Of a DNA stretch of 64,000 nucleotides, positions 10,198-20,728 are shown piece after piece. Each line of letters opens with the position of its first letter. Within the stretch, counting starts at the first letter, position 1. The position numbers and the translations under genes are program-made. Below the pieces are notes generated by a model that searched no databases, was not told the origin of the DNA, and saw nothing but the letters and a program-made list of their open reading frames with translations. Source of the stretch: Haemophilus parainfluenzae (GTDB taxonomy: Bacteria; Pseudomonadota; Gammaproteobacteria; Enterobacterales; Pasteurellaceae); the NCBI RefSeq assembly GCF_014931415.1, contig NZ_CP063121.1, forward strand, positions 62,001-126,000, in the 5' to 3' direction.

Positions 10198-11160
10198 ATG
10201 TCAACTCCTTTTAAAATGGAACGCGGTGTGAAATACCGTGATGCCGCCAAAACATCGATTATCCCTGTTAAAAACATCGATCCTAATCAAGAATTATTGA
10301 AAAAGCCGGAATGGATGAAAATCAAATTGCCATCTAGCTCATTAAAGATTGAGACTATCAAAAACGGGATGCGTCGTCATGGGCTACATTCTGTCTGCGA
10401 AGAAGCGTCTTGTCCAAATCTACACGAGTGCTTTAACCATGGTACGGCAACCTTTATGATTTTAGGGGCGATTTGTACTCGTCGTTGCCCATTCTGTGAC
10501 GTTGCACATGGTAAACCCTTACCGCCCGATCCGGATGAACCACGTAAATTAGCTGAAACTATCCAAGATATGAAGTTGAAATATGTGGTGATTACCTCTG
10601 TTGACCGCGATGATTTACCTGATCGTGGTGCGGGTCATTTTGCTGAATGTGTCAAAGAAGTGCGTGCATTAAACCCTGGCATTAAAATTGAGATTTTAGT
10701 GCCGGATTTCCGTGGACGTATTACTCAAGCCTTAGAAAAATTAAAAGACAATCCACCGGATGTATTCAACCACAACTTGGAAAATGTGCCACGTTTATAT
10801 AAAGAAATTCGTCCAGGTGCCGATTATCAATGGTCTTTAAAATTACTTCATGATTTCAAAGAAATGTTCCCAAATATCCCAACGAAATCAGGCTTAATGG
10901 TTGGATTAGGTGAAACTAATGAAGAAATTCTTGAAGTGATGGAAGACTTACGTGCAAATGGCGTCACCATGCTTACACTGGGTCAATACCTTCAACCAAG
11001 TCGCCATCACTTACCAGTTGCTCGCTATGTGCCACCAGCCGAATTTGATGAGTTCCGTGATAAAGCCAACGCAATGGGCTTTGAACACGCAGCTTGTGGT
11101 CCATTTGTTCGCTCTTCCTACCATGCTGATTTACAAGCAAGTGGTGGATTAGTGAAGTAA
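10198..11160 (+). CDS. lipA: Lipoyl synthase LipA (radical SAM)
   Basis: LipA inserts two sulfur atoms into protein-bound octanoyl chains, completing lipoate. Both iron-sulfur sites can be read: the auxiliary cluster cysteines at residues 67, 72 and 78 ([12 protein letters not shown]), and the radical-SAM triad at 93, 97 and 100 (CTRRCPFC). The C-terminal R-S-S-Y serine motif is present. The 320-residue length is normal. A GGAAAG site precedes the start. It ends the lipoate block and is followed by an inverted pair of uptake signals acting as terminator. Confidence 0.98.
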   Translation: MSTPFKMERGVKYRDAAKTSIIPVKNIDPNQELLKKPEWMKIKLPSSSLKIETIKNGMRRHGLHSVCEEASCPNLHECFNHGTATFMILGAICTRRCPFCDVAHGKPLPPDPDEPRKLAETIQDMKLKYVVITSVDRDDLPDRGAGHFAECVKEVRALNPGIKIEILVPDFRGRITQALEKLKDNPPDVFNHNLENVPRLYKEIRPGADYQWSLKLLHDFKEMFPNIPTKSGLMVGLGETNEEILEVMEDLRANGVTMLTLGQYLQPSRHHLPVARYVPPAEFDEFRDKANAMGFEHAACGPFVRSSYHADLQASGGLVK

Positions 11161-11172
11161 TCAAAAACAGAT

Positions 11173-11217
11173 AAAAAAATGACCGCACTTTGAATCTCAA
11201 GTGCGGTCATTTTTTAT
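11173..11217. terminator. Paired-USS terminator between lipA and the DUF945 gene
   Basis: Two uptake signals in inverted orientation form a stem of about 17 base pairs (AAAAAATGACCGCACTT against its complement) around loop TGAATCTC. A-rich and T-rich flanks on both sides make it bidirectional between convergent genes. Confidence 0.9.
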
Positions 11218-11230
11218 ATTATCCTTTCAG

Positions 11231-13255
11231 CTAGTCAGTTGCAGCTGGCTTATCTTCTTCGCCCTCATCAGTCTCCATCATGCTTTCTTGACGAAGATCT
11301 TCAAGCGTACGCCCATTAATTAAGTAACCATTTTCCGTTTTTTCCACTCTAGAAACGTAATTATCACCTTCTTCTACAAATTCTCGGTGAAGTTTTCCAT
11401 CATGTTTCACAAAGCTACTTAAATATTGCCAAAAGTATGAATTTTCCTTAATGGCTAAGGCTTTTTCATTTTGATCATCAAACAACATTTTACTTAATGT
11501 CAGATTAAATGTGCCTTCAATATTATCTGGAATCATGTCTGATGAATCATCTTCGGGCACTTGAGGCACAATACCACTCACTTCCAATTTTACAGGATAA
11601 GCATTGGTCTCTGGATAAGTATTTAGATTTAAATTCAATGTTGCATTATCAACGATTAAATCAAGCTCTTTCCAAGAATTTTTGATATATTTATCGAATG
11701 TGGCTGACGTTAAATGCGTGCTGCATAAGGCCCCATAAAACGGTGCTGAGCAAAATCTTGCTGATAAATGCGCTTTGCTATGATTAATTTTAAATGGTGC
11801 ATCAATCGCTAATTTTTCAAATTGGAAGCCTGCACTTGGGTAACTGGCTTTATTCGCTGACAATGTGATATGTTCATTATATTGATCATTGTCTAGTGTT
11901 TCCGTCTTATCACTGGCTGATACGTCATCAAGCACTAAATCAGCCATATTAAATGATTTTAAGGCTGCCTCAATATTGGTTTTGCCACTAAATTCTTTCA
12001 CCCATTTATCTTTGGCATTCAAGAAGTCTTTATTATCTTTTGAGGGTGCCTCTTTCTCAGCAAAAGCATCTAATAAAAATGGTACAAACGCCAATTCGTT
12101 TGCCACGTTGTAATCATCTAACTGAATATTAACTTTACCGCCTTTAGCTTCCCATTTACGCGCTTCATCGGCAGGGGTTTGTTTCACACTATCAACATTC
12201 AGTTTAAAATCTACATTAGCCTTGGTTAAATCCGTATTCGTCAACTTAAGTTCAAGACCGGCATTTTGTAAGTTAAAGTAAGGTTGATTATTTTTAGGCA
12301 CATTGACAGAAAGCACGGATAATGAACCATCAAAACGATCGTTTTGTGTAAAAATTTTCGTTAACAAATTGACGCCATCTTTAATGTCTAGTGAGCCATC
12401 ACTTAATTTTTTAAATTCATGATGAAAATTGACTGCACTTGGCACGCCATTTTGTTTAATCAATAAATTCAAACCACCAGCTGTTGCTTGGCTTTCTTCT
12501 GTCGTACGGCTTTTATTGGCAATACGTAAAATATCACTACTGAATTTCGTACTCAGATCACGCTTATCTGCCTCACCTGATTTCACGTCAAAGTGGTACG
12601 TCGCATTTTTCATATAAACATGGGTGTTTTCGCCATTTAACAACGCCACTTCGGCATTTTTCGCGGTTAAGTCAATACTTGATAGATCGTATTGATTTGC
12701 GCCGACAGGCACTAGGCGAGCTTCACCCTCAATTTGTTCCAGTTTAGTGTCTTTATCGTAATTAAAACCACTTAGAGTTGTTTTTAGCTCAACTTCTTTA
12801 TTTTTTAAGAAATGAAGACCGATAGAAAGGTTTTGGGACTTATTCGCAAAATCACGGAATTCCGTCAAAATATCAGACTGTAAATAATCCCCTACCGGCG
12901 AAAATTTACTATTAATCGTGTTTTTATCAATCGTGATATTTAATGTTTTATTTAATTGACGAACTAATTGATCAGATAACTGAGACTCCGCTGTAATGAA
13001 GAAAGGCAGTGCGGTGAGCTTAGTTGAAATCACATTTGTGCTTTTTGCATCGCTATCTTTTACACTAAAGATTAACTCGCGAATAAAAAAGTTTTTCGCG
13101 GTTTGCGTCACATTCAATGTTGCTTGATTATCCAAAGAGTAAGGGAAATTTTTTAATACCTGATCGATTTTGTGATTGGTATAAAATTGTGCGCCGATCC
13201 CAAGTGCCACTGCGATAGCCGAAATCGTCAATGCTATTGTTCTTTTCTTGCTCAT
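11231..13255 (-). CDS. YdgA-like protein, DUF945 family
   Basis: A 674-residue protein with one N-terminal signal anchor (KKRTIALTISAIAVALGIGA) and a long periplasmic domain of beta-strand character. The order of motifs fits the DUF945/YdgA family, whose E. coli member is about 500 residues; this one is longer. Function is not established. In enterics YdgA-type proteins are described as envelope proteins. The C-terminus is very acidic (METDEGEEDKPAATD). It lies convergent to lipA and upstream neighbour adk is on the same strand, separated by a paired-USS hairpin. Confidence 0.8.
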   Translation of the reverse strand: MSKKRTIALTISAIAVALGIGAQFYTNHKIDQVLKNFPYSLDNQATLNVTQTAKNFFIRELIFSVKDSDAKSTNVISTKLTALPFFITAESQLSDQLVRQLNKTLNITIDKNTINSKFSPVGDYLQSDILTEFRDFANKSQNLSIGLHFLKNKEVELKTTLSGFNYDKDTKLEQIEGEARLVPVGANQYDLSSIDLTAKNAEVALLNGENTHVYMKNATYHFDVKSGEADKRDLSTKFSSDILRIANKSRTTEESQATAGGLNLLIKQNGVPSAVNFHHEFKKLSDGSLDIKDGVNLLTKIFTQNDRFDGSLSVLSVNVPKNNQPYFNLQNAGLELKLTNTDLTKANVDFKLNVDSVKQTPADEARKWEAKGGKVNIQLDDYNVANELAFVPFLLDAFAEKEAPSKDNKDFLNAKDKWVKEFSGKTNIEAALKSFNMADLVLDDVSASDKTETLDNDQYNEHITLSANKASYPSAGFQFEKLAIDAPFKINHSKAHLSARFCSAPFYGALCSTHLTSATFDKYIKNSWKELDLIVDNATLNLNLNTYPETNAYPVKLEVSGIVPQVPEDDSSDMIPDNIEGTFNLTLSKMLFDDQNEKALAIKENSYFWQYLSSFVKHDGKLHREFVEEGDNYVSRVEKTENGYLINGRTLEDLRQESMMETDEGEEDKPAATD

Positions 13256-13305
13256 AATGTCCCCAAATACGATCTCAATTTACGATCTCAAAATCCTTTT
13301 GAAAA

Positions 13306-13338
13306 ATTAACCGCACTTTTCTCTTCAAAGTGCGGTCA
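13306..13338 (-). terminator. Paired-USS terminator after adk
   Basis: ACCGCACTT and AAGTGCGGT face each other around loop TTCTCTTCA. On the minus strand the stem is followed by TTAATTTTTC, placing a terminator 15 bases past the adk stop codon. Confidence 0.8.
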
Positions 13339-13352
13339 GTTTCCAGTCTATT

Positions 13353-14036
<684 letters not shown>

Positions 14037-14095
14037 TTAAAGCCTTGTTTGGTCAAATGATTTTGCTGTTAATTTTGACCGCACTTTATTTTATT

Positions 14096-15370
14096 TTAAG
14101 CTTTTTCATTTCCTTTTTCATTCCATGGCGCCACCCAGAATAAACAAATCATTCCTGGGATAGCGAGGAATAAACAAATCCAGAAAAAATGATAGTAACC
14201 TACTGCTTTGACTAAGTAACCCGATAACATACCAAGCCCTTTACTCGGTAAAGCAGAAAGGCTGGTAAATAAGGCTAACTGAGTGGCTGTATAAAGCGGA
14301 TTGGTTTCACGAGCCATAAAAGCAACAAAGGCAGCAGTGCCCAGACCGACACCGATATATTCCCCCGCAATCACGAAACCTAATTTCCAAAGTTCAGCAG
14401 CACCGATTTGGTCAAAATGCCCAAATGCCGCTAACCAAATAAATCCACCAATAGTGATTAATTGGATAAAACCAAATACCCATAATGCGCGATTAATGCC
14501 TAAGCGTAACATAATCACGCCACCCACGAGACCTGCAGAGATACTTGCCCAAAGTGAGGTACTTTTTACCACCAACGCAATATGCTCTTTTTCAAAGCCC
14601 ATGTCATAGACGAATTTCGTTTGTAACGTAGTGGCAAATGAATCACCAAATTTATACAAGAACAAAAAGAGTAAAAAACCGATCGCTTGGGCGACACCTT
14701 TGCGTTGGAAGAACTCTTTCAAAGGTATCCAAAACACCATATAGAAAGGTTGATCACGATCGACTTGCGCAATGTTTGGTTCTTTCGCCAAAAAGAGCGT
14801 CATAAATATGCCCGCTAGCATACAAAGTGCGGTCAATAAAAAGACGGTTTCCCATGGATAAATCGTCGCTAAATAAAGTGAGAGTCCCCCAGGAATTAAG
14901 CCCGCAACGCGATAAGCATTAATGTGGATGGTGTTCCCCAATCCTAATTCATTATCCGTTAAAATCTCACGACGGTAAGCATCGAGCACAATATCTTGTG
15001 TCGCTGAGAAAAAGGCAATGAATGTGGCAATTTTAGCCACCGTACTTAATTCTGCCACGGGATCAAACTGACTTATCGCATAAAGGGAAATCAGCAAAAC
15101 CACTTGAGAAATCAATAACCAACTACGACGACGCCCTAAAAAATGCGGGAAATAGCGGTCTAATAATGGCGCCCATAAAAACTTCAAACCATATGGCACC
15201 ATCACCCCTGTCAATGCACCGATTAATTCAACAGAAAGTCCTTTATCGGTCAGCCACACTGGCAACATTTGCAATAACACGAAAAGTGGTAAACCCGAAC
15301 TAAATCCAGTGAAAACACAGATCAGCATTTTGCGGGTAAATATTTGACTAGAAAGGGATTGTTCTGACAT
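14096..15370 (-). CDS. ampG: AmpG-like muropeptide permease (MFS)
   Basis: This 424-residue protein has about 12 membrane helices and the AmpG signatures FSSGLPLFVLLQMLPVWL and LKFLWAPLLDRY near the N-terminus, then SATQDIVLDAYRRE. AmpG brings GlcNAc-anhydroMurNAc peptides back into the cytoplasm for recycling. It is shorter than E. coli AmpG (about 490 residues) but similar to the copy next to galE in H. influenzae (from memory, HI0350). An uptake signal touches the start codon (15371-15379). Confidence is high for the family and moderate for the substrate. Confidence 0.85.
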   Translation of the reverse strand: MSEQSLSSQIFTRKMLICVFTGFSSGLPLFVLLQMLPVWLTDKGLSVELIGALTGVMVPYGLKFLWAPLLDRYFPHFLGRRRSWLLISQVVLLISLYAISQFDPVAELSTVAKIATFIAFFSATQDIVLDAYRREILTDNELGLGNTIHINAYRVAGLIPGGLSLYLATIYPWETVFLLTALCMLAGIFMTLFLAKEPNIAQVDRDQPFYMVFWIPLKEFFQRKGVAQAIGFLLFLFLYKFGDSFATTLQTKFVYDMGFEKEHIALVVKSTSLWASISAGLVGGVIMLRLGINRALWVFGFIQLITIGGFIWLAAFGHFDQIGAAELWKLGFVIAGEYIGVGLGTAAFVAFMARETNPLYTATQLALFTSLSALPSKGLGMLSGYLVKAVGYYHFFWICLFLAIPGMICLFWVAPWNEKGNEKA

Positions 15371-15450
15371 AAAGTGCGGTTATTTTTGAGCGTATTTTAT
15401 CTGATTAAAATATTAAGGGCGGAATGATGCTCCGCCCAACAAGAGTGAGA

Positions 15451-16467
15451 TTAATCTCGATATCCTTTCGGATTATTTTTTTGCCAATTCCAAGTATCTT
15501 TCATCATTTGCTCAAGACCTCGTTCTGCTGTCCAATTTAACTCTTTCGCTGCAAGGCTTGGATCGGAATAGCAGGTTGCAATATCACCTGGACGACGTGC
15601 CACAAGACGATATGGAATTTTAATATTGTTCGCTTGCTCAAACGCTTTCACCATATCCAGTACAGAATAACCGGTACCTGTACCTAAGTTATAAATGTGT
15701 AAACCTGCGTCATTTTCATGACGATTTAATGCTTTTAAGTGACCAATCGCTAAATCCACCACGTGAATATAATCACGTACACCTGTGCCGTCATGAGTAT
15801 CATAATCGCTACCAAACACGGAAAGTTGCGGTAATTTACCGATCGCAACTTGGCTGATATAAGGTAATAGGTTATTTGGAATACCATTTGGATCTTCACC
15901 AATCAAGCCACTTGCGTGTGCGCCCACTGGGTTGAAATAACGTAAGATCGTCATACTAAATTGCGGTTCAGCTTTCGCAACATCAGTCAGAATTTGTTCC
16001 ACCATATATTTAGATGTACCGTAAGGGTTAGTTGTGCCGCCCACTTTGCAATCTTCTGTAATAGGAATAATTTCAGGATCGCCATAAACTGTTGCAGATG
16101 AACTAAATACAAAGTTCCACACGCCTGCTTTTTTCATTTCTTGAATCAAAACAATCGTGCCTGATACGTTATTCATATAGTATTCAGCGGGTTTTTGAAC
16201 ACTTTCACCCACGGCTTTTAAACCCGCAAAATGGATGACCGATTGAATACTGTTTTCAGCAAAGATTTTTTGTAATAAAGCACGATCTAAAATATCGCCC
16301 TCATAAAATTTCACGTCTTTGCCCGTGATTTCTTTTACGCGTTCTAAAGATTTTGGGGAGGAATTGCATAAATTATCCAATACCACCACTTCTTTATTTG
16401 CATTTAATAATTCCACTACGGTGTGTGAACCGATATAGCCGGCGCCACCTGTTACTAAAATCGCCAT
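15451..16467 (-). CDS. galE: UDP-glucose 4-epimerase
   Basis: GalE interconverts UDP-glucose and UDP-galactose, feeding galactose into lipooligosaccharide. The ATG at 16467, 8 bases after AAGGAG, gives 338 residues, the standard length; an ATG 18 bases further upstream is in frame but lacks a ribosome-binding site. The NAD-binding GGAGYIGS, the catalytic Ser/Tyr/Lys set ([13 protein letters not shown]) and the substrate-binding VARRPGD are visible. A promoter with a TATAAT box lies at 16499-16504, and a CRP site about 70 bases upstream of the likely transcript start suggests catabolite control. Confidence 0.98.
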   Translation of the reverse strand: MAILVTGGAGYIGSHTVVELLNANKEVVVLDNLCNSSPKSLERVKEITGKDVKFYEGDILDRALLQKIFAENSIQSVIHFAGLKAVGESVQKPAEYYMNNVSGTIVLIQEMKKAGVWNFVFSSSATVYGDPEIIPITEDCKVGGTTNPYGTSKYMVEQILTDVAKAEPQFSMTILRYFNPVGAHASGLIGEDPNGIPNNLLPYISQVAIGKLPQLSVFGSDYDTHDGTGVRDYIHVVDLAIGHLKALNRHENDAGLHIYNLGTGTGYSVLDMVKAFEQANNIKIPYRLVARRPGDIATCYSDPSLAAKELNWTAERGLEQMMKDTWNWQKNNPKGYRD

Positions 16468-16498
16468 GGGTTGCTCCTTAATCATTTTGTTCGTGAAT

Positions 16499-16504
16499 TA
16501 TAAC
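16499..16504 (-). promoter_or_regulatory. galE -10 box
   Basis: On the minus strand the sequence reads GTTATAATTC, with a perfect TATAAT 32 bases before the galE start codon. The candidate -35 (TTTATG) is weak, as expected for an activator-dependent promoter. Confidence 0.6.
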
Positions 16505-16554
16505 ATTGATTTCTATGATACATAAATTTATCCACTCTTTTGACCGCACTTTGG

Positions 16555-16570
16555 TGTGATCGTTGTCACA
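16555..16570. promoter_or_regulatory. CRP binding site between galE and the autotransporter
   Basis: TGTGATCGTTGTCACA matches the CRP consensus TGTGA-N6-TCACA at all ten core positions. Its centre is roughly 70 bases from the expected galE transcript start, a usual class I activator distance. It could also act on the autotransporter gene, which starts 101 bases on the other side. Confidence 0.8.
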
Positions 16571-16671
16571 GAATAAACATTTTTCTCTGGAATTTTGATT
16601 TGAGTCATTGAAGCGTCTCTCGATGAGGCGAATAATAGCCTGCGAAAATCAAAAAGATAAAGGAAGACAAC

Positions 16672-19600
16672 ATGAAACCTCAAACACTTCAAAAAACCGC
16701 ACTCGCATTACTCGTTGGTTGGTATGCCGCCAATGCTGCCGCTTATTCTGAACAAGGCCAAGCCGGTAATACCAAAAGCTGGGAAAGCACCGAATACCTT
16801 AAAGACTGGGGTTTAACCTCAATGAATGCCTCCACGGCTTATGCCCTTGGCTTTAATGGTTCTGGCGTGAAAATTGGCGTAATGGATTCGGGTGTACTAT
16901 TAAACCACCCTGAATTTCAAGATGGTCGAATCCACGTTGTAAAAACAGAAGGGACTTACAGTAAAGATGGCATGCGTTATCCCGATGCCTCGGTGGGAAA
17001 TGGTCCAATTAATAAAAATGAACCCGTAAAAAACGGCAAACGTAATTTTGATAAAACAGATAATGGCATATTTACTAAAGGTGAAGCCTTCAATATTGAC
17101 GGGGCATGGCATAAATACACAAATGATTCACACGGCACGCACGTTGGCGGCACAATGGCGGCAAGCCGAGACGGCAATGAAATGCATGGTGTAGCATTCG
17201 GCGCTAATCTGTATTCTGCCAATACCGGTGGTAACGACAACATGACCTATGGGCCAAATCAAGACTATGGTTTCTTCTTACAAGGCTACTCTGCCCTAGC
17301 AGATGCTGGCGCCAAAGTGATTAATAACAGTTGGGGCTCAAACCGTCGTGTCAATTCATCCTTTGCTGGTGCGTTAGGTTATAAACCAAAATACGATTGG
17401 CGTGATGTACCTGAATATGGCGTGCAATATTATGATGTACCAAAAGCACCTGAGCCAATTTCCAGTCCTGCGGCACATATTTATTTAAGTAACTTAGGCG
17501 AAGCTGAAAAAGCTTATTATCAATTTGTCACAAGTGGTGAGAAAAACTTTGTTGATGCGGCTTATGAAGTAGCTAAGAATAGAAAAGTGATTCAAGTCTT
17601 TACCGCGGGTAACCGTAGTATGATGGCTGAGTCCTTTACGCGTGCTATGTTGCCACATTTTAGACCTGATGCAGAAAAATACTGGGTAAACGTCACCGGG
17701 CAAGTGGGAGGTGAAGGCTATCCAAATGACTCAAATGACGATGTGAGCGATGGAAAAGCAGGTGCAGATATTCAAGAATTTAACCTCGCCGGCCATTCAA
17801 AATGGTGGACGATTGCGGCACCATCCGCCAACATCTATTCCGCCTATATTCAATTACAAGACAACAACACTTATGGCGATCCTATCTACAAATCGGCTGG
17901 TGGTACTTCAATGGCTGCACCTCACGTAAGTGGTGCGTTAGGTGTCATCTTTTCTCGCTATCCATACATGACAACCGATCAGGCACGTGATGTCATGCTG
18001 ACCACTGCAAGACAAACCACGCTTCGTAAAGGGCTTGAAGGTAAACCATTAGAACGTTGGGAAACTGAACAAGGTGTACCGAGTAACGTTTGGGGTTGGG
18101 GGATTTTAGATCTTGGCAAAGCCATGTTTGGTCCGGGTCAATTCTTAGGAAACATGAAAATCAACCTCAATCAAAATGATGTTTGGTCAAATGATATTAG
18201 CGATAAAGCCATCAAAGCACGTCAAGTCGAAGATCAAGCAGAAGCGGCAACTTGGACAACGCGCAAAGCAGAATTACAAGCTTTAATGCAAAATCGTGCG
18301 GGCGCGACAGCTGAAGAAAAAGCGGAATATCAAGTAGGTTTAGCGCGTGAAGCTGCTCGTAATGAACGTGCTGCACAAGGCTATGTCGGTGCATTAACTA
18401 AAAATGGTTCTGGCACCTTAACCCTCACCGGTAATAACAGCTTCACTGGTGAAATTACTGTGAATGAAGGTCAGCTTTCAGGGTTAAATCAATCCCTTGG
18501 TTCGGCACAACAAGTCATCGTAAAACAAGGTGCAACATTGGAAGTGTTACCAAAAGCGGAAGTCACTAAACCAAGTGAGAATGGATTTGTTACTGAAACC
18601 TTAACCAGCACCGCGAAAACGGTCACTGCGACAGTGGAAAAAGGTGGTCGTTTCTTACTGAATAATGGTATTGCTAACGTCAATGCAACCTTTGCAGACG
18701 GTTCTGTTTTAGTGCCAAATAAATTTGACGAAGAAATTCTACCTCAATTACAACAAGATCCACAAAAAGCGGTATCTGTGCAAGGTACTGGCTCATTTGT
18801 GGGAGCTGAAAATGCGGTAGTTGAAACACCTCGTACTTATGATTTTTTTGCCGTTAAAAATGAAAGTAATGCGAATACGTTGAAAGTAACCGTTCAGAAA
18901 AAAGCTCTTTCATCTGCAGCAACCACTGAAAATGAAGTGGCTATCGCCAATGCCTTAGATGCAGCAACAAGCAGTGCGGCATATCAAAACCTCATTTGGG
19001 GAACAAAAGAGAATGCTCGCCAAGCTTTTGCTCGTTTAAGCTATGATGAAGATCTCGCGGCTGAACAACACAATGTGTTAAATGGCTTATTGCTTCGTCA
19101 GCAACTTGCCCAACCTGGTGCAGTAAGAGCACAACTTAATACCGACACACAAATTTGGACAAGTGGCACCTTCACCCACTTCAGCACGGATAGTTTAAGC
19201 AGTCATGCGTACAATCAACTTGTGGGTATTGATGCAACCATTGATACAAACAAACATGTAGGTGTATTTGTTGGTTCAACACAAAACAGTCATAAAATTG
19301 ACCGCACTTTAAAAGATCGTGCCGTACATTTAGGCTTAACGGCTGAACATCGTTTCAACGTATTAACACCGAAAATTGGTTTTATTCAAAGCTGGGGTAA
19401 ACACGAACAACGCGCTGAATTTGCACAAGGTGTGAAAACCCATAGCCAAACACAAAATGTCTTTGCTGAACTTGCCTACACAGGCTTAAAAGGCGAACAT
19501 TTTGCGATTGAACCTTATGCCGGCGTAAGCTATATGCACATCAAAAATAAAGGTGTGACAAAAGGCGAAGTGCAGTTAAAAAACAACAATCGTGATTTAA

Positions 19601-19905
19601 TCGTCACCTCTGCAGGTTTACGTCCATCCATTCCATTTGCAATCGGTGGCGTTCAATTAAACTTATTAGGTGATGTGGCTTATCATCGTTTCCATAAAGA
19701 TAAAGCCGCTGAAGGCAGCTTAGTTATCAATAATCAAGGTGTAGCGAATCTTTATGGTAAAGAATTGAAAAATGTCGTTACGACAGGCGTCGCATTACAA
19801 GCTCAATTTACACCAGTACTGAGTGTGAAAGTCGGCTATCAAGGTGCTTACAACCACGATACGAAAGCGAATAATGTTAATGCAGAACTACGTTTCTCAT
19901 TTTAA
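16672..19905 (+). CDS. Subtilisin-like serine protease autotransporter
   Basis: A 1077-residue type Va autotransporter. The signal peptide is cut near ANAAA-YSE. The passenger opens with an S8 subtilase domain whose triad is Asp72 (GVMDSGV), His154 (SHGTHVGG) and Ser413 (GGTSMAAPHVSG). An autotransporter-associated strand repeat (GSGTLTLTGNNSFTGEITV) lies near residue 580. The last 270 or so residues form a beta-barrel ending in Phe (ELRFSF). It resembles NalP of Neisseria and Ssa1 of Mannheimia, but has no lipobox. All catalytic residues are intact, so I expect a secreted or self-processing surface protease. Its targets are unknown. It sits between galE and ppa as an apparent insertion. Confidence 0.93.
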   Translation: MKPQTLQKTALALLVGWYAANAAAYSEQGQAGNTKSWESTEYLKDWGLTSMNASTAYALGFNGSGVKIGVMDSGVLLNHPEFQDGRIHVVKTEGTYSKDGMRYPDASVGNGPINKNEPVKNGKRNFDKTDNGIFTKGEAFNIDGAWHKYTNDSHGTHVGGTMAASRDGNEMHGVAFGANLYSANTGGNDNMTYGPNQDYGFFLQGYSALADAGAKVINNSWGSNRRVNSSFAGALGYKPKYDWRDVPEYGVQYYDVPKAPEPISSPAAHIYLSNLGEAEKAYYQFVTSGEKNFVDAAYEVAKNRKVIQVFTAGNRSMMAESFTRAMLPHFRPDAEKYWVNVTGQVGGEGYPNDSNDDVSDGKAGADIQEFNLAGHSKWWTIAAPSANIYSAYIQLQDNNTYGDPIYKSAGGTSMAAPHVSGALGVIFSRYPYMTTDQARDVMLTTARQTTLRKGLEGKPLERWETEQGVPSNVWGWGILDLGKAMFGPGQFLGNMKINLNQNDVWSNDISDKAIKARQVEDQAEAATWTTRKAELQALMQNRAGATAEEKAEYQVGLAREAARNERAAQGYVGALTKNGSGTLTLTGNNSFTGEITVNEGQLSGLNQSLGSAQQVIVKQGATLEVLPKAEVTKPSENGFVTETLTSTAKTVTATVEKGGRFLLNNGIANVNATFADGSVLVPNKFDEEILPQLQQDPQKAVSVQGTGSFVGAENAVVETPRTYDFFAVKNESNANTLKVTVQKKALSSAATTENEVAIANALDAATSSAAYQNLIWGTKENARQAFARLSYDEDLAAEQHNVLNGLLLRQQLAQPGAVRAQLNTDTQIWTSGTFTHFSTDSLSSHAYNQLVGIDATIDTNKHVGVFVGSTQNSHKIDRTLKDRAVHLGLTAEHRFNVLTPKIGFIQSWGKHEQRAEFAQGVKTHSQTQNVFAELAYTGLKGEHFAIEPYAGVSYMHIKNKGVTKGEVQLKNNNRDLIVTSAGLRPSIPFAIGGVQLNLLGDVAYHRFHKDKAAEGSLVINNQGVANLYGKELKNVVTTGVALQAQFTPVLSVKVGYQGAYNHDTKANNVNAELRFSF

Positions 19906-19921
19906 CGATATTCAATAAGAC

Positions 19922-19970
19922 AAAAGTGCGGTCAGTTTTTGAGAAGTTTTAAAAATTGACTGCACTTTGT
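19922..19970 (+). terminator. Imperfect paired-USS hairpin after the autotransporter
   Basis: AAAAGTGCGGTCAGTTTTT faces AAAAATTGACTGCACTTT. The second arm carries a C-to-T change in the uptake core (ACTGCACTT), which would weaken uptake recognition but leaves a G-T pair in the stem. Probable terminator. Confidence 0.65.
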
Positions 19971-20071
19971 ATTAGATACTTTTAGTTATATTCATTTCAA
20001 ATATCTAAAAGCTTAGCCCTACAATGCTCAATTCTAAGAGATATATTTCTTAAATATCCAATCATTAAAAT

Positions 20072-20545
20072 TCAATTTAATATTTCCACATATATTTCAT
20101 CCTCAAACTTCTCAATACTAGAAATATCTAAAATGCACTCACCAATCCTTTTAACATGAAAACTGAATATAGAACTAAAACCAAACTCATTACTTTTAAA
20201 ACACAAAAACAAGACACAAGGCTTATTAGGAAAGACTTTATTCCATTTAGCCTTGAAAGCATTAACAAAACAAAATGATTCTTTCTTAACATTCTTATGG
20301 ATATAATCTTCAATATATATTTTATTAATAGAAAACTCATACCCAGAGAAATCTAAAAATTGCTCTCTAATATTATCAATAGTTATATCATTACTATACT
20401 CATCACTCCATAACCAACTAAAAAAAACACATTTATTTATCTCAACAAACCCCTTATCTAATATGCAAGATAATTCTGTAGATAAATTTTCATGACTACA
20501 AACATCATTAAAAGAATCTCTCATTTTTGGATTCATATAAATCAT
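20072..20545 (-). CDS. Hypothetical protein, AT-rich, possible orphan immunity protein
   Basis: I do not recognise this 157-residue protein. It begins MIYMNPKMRDSFNDV behind a good GGAGAA site 7 bases upstream, has no signal peptide or clear membrane segment, and ends DEIYVEILN. It is soluble-looking, mildly acidic and has several cysteines. The DNA is much richer in AT than its neighbours (19 of 60 bases are G or C in 20101-20160, 16 of 60 in 20161-20220), which suggests transfer. Small AT-rich genes of this size often encode immunity proteins of polymorphic toxins; an open cysteine-rich reading frame without a start lies 45 bases upstream. Function is inference only. Confidence 0.6.
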   Translation of the reverse strand: MIYMNPKMRDSFNDVCSHENLSTELSCILDKGFVEINKCVFFSWLWSDEYSNDITIDNIREQFLDFSGYEFSINKIYIEDYIHKNVKKESFCFVNAFKAKWNKVFPNKPCVLFLCFKSNEFGFSSIFSFHVKRIGECILDISSIEKFEDEIYVEILN

Positions 20546-20590
20546 TTTTCTTCTCCAAATAATTTAAACCTTTATCTATAATCAGGTTAT

Positions 20591-20710
20591 TCAATATTCC
20601 TTGTATATAAAAAAAGGTTTACTAGCACATTGATATGATTCTTTGCTTTTATTTTCACAACAGAGAATATCACATAAGTATTCTCTGAACCCACTCCAAC
20701 ATTCGCATTT
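20591..20710 (-). pseudogene. Possible C-terminal remnant of a toxin-like gene
   Basis: On the minus strand 39 codons are open between TAA (20713-20711) and TGA (20593-20591), with no ATG, GTG or TTG to start them. The translation begins KCECWSGFREYLCDILCC, has six cysteines, and ends PFFIYKEY. It stops 45 bases before the start of the orphan gene in the same direction, the spacing expected for a toxin tail followed by its immunity gene. It could also be chance in AT-rich DNA. Confidence 0.3.
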
Positions 20711-20728
20711 TTAATACTAGTAGATAAA

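Noticed and set aside
20128..20340. 70-codon frame overlapping the orphan gene in another frame
   Set aside because: It lacks a ribosome-binding site and lies wholly inside the better-supported 157-codon gene.
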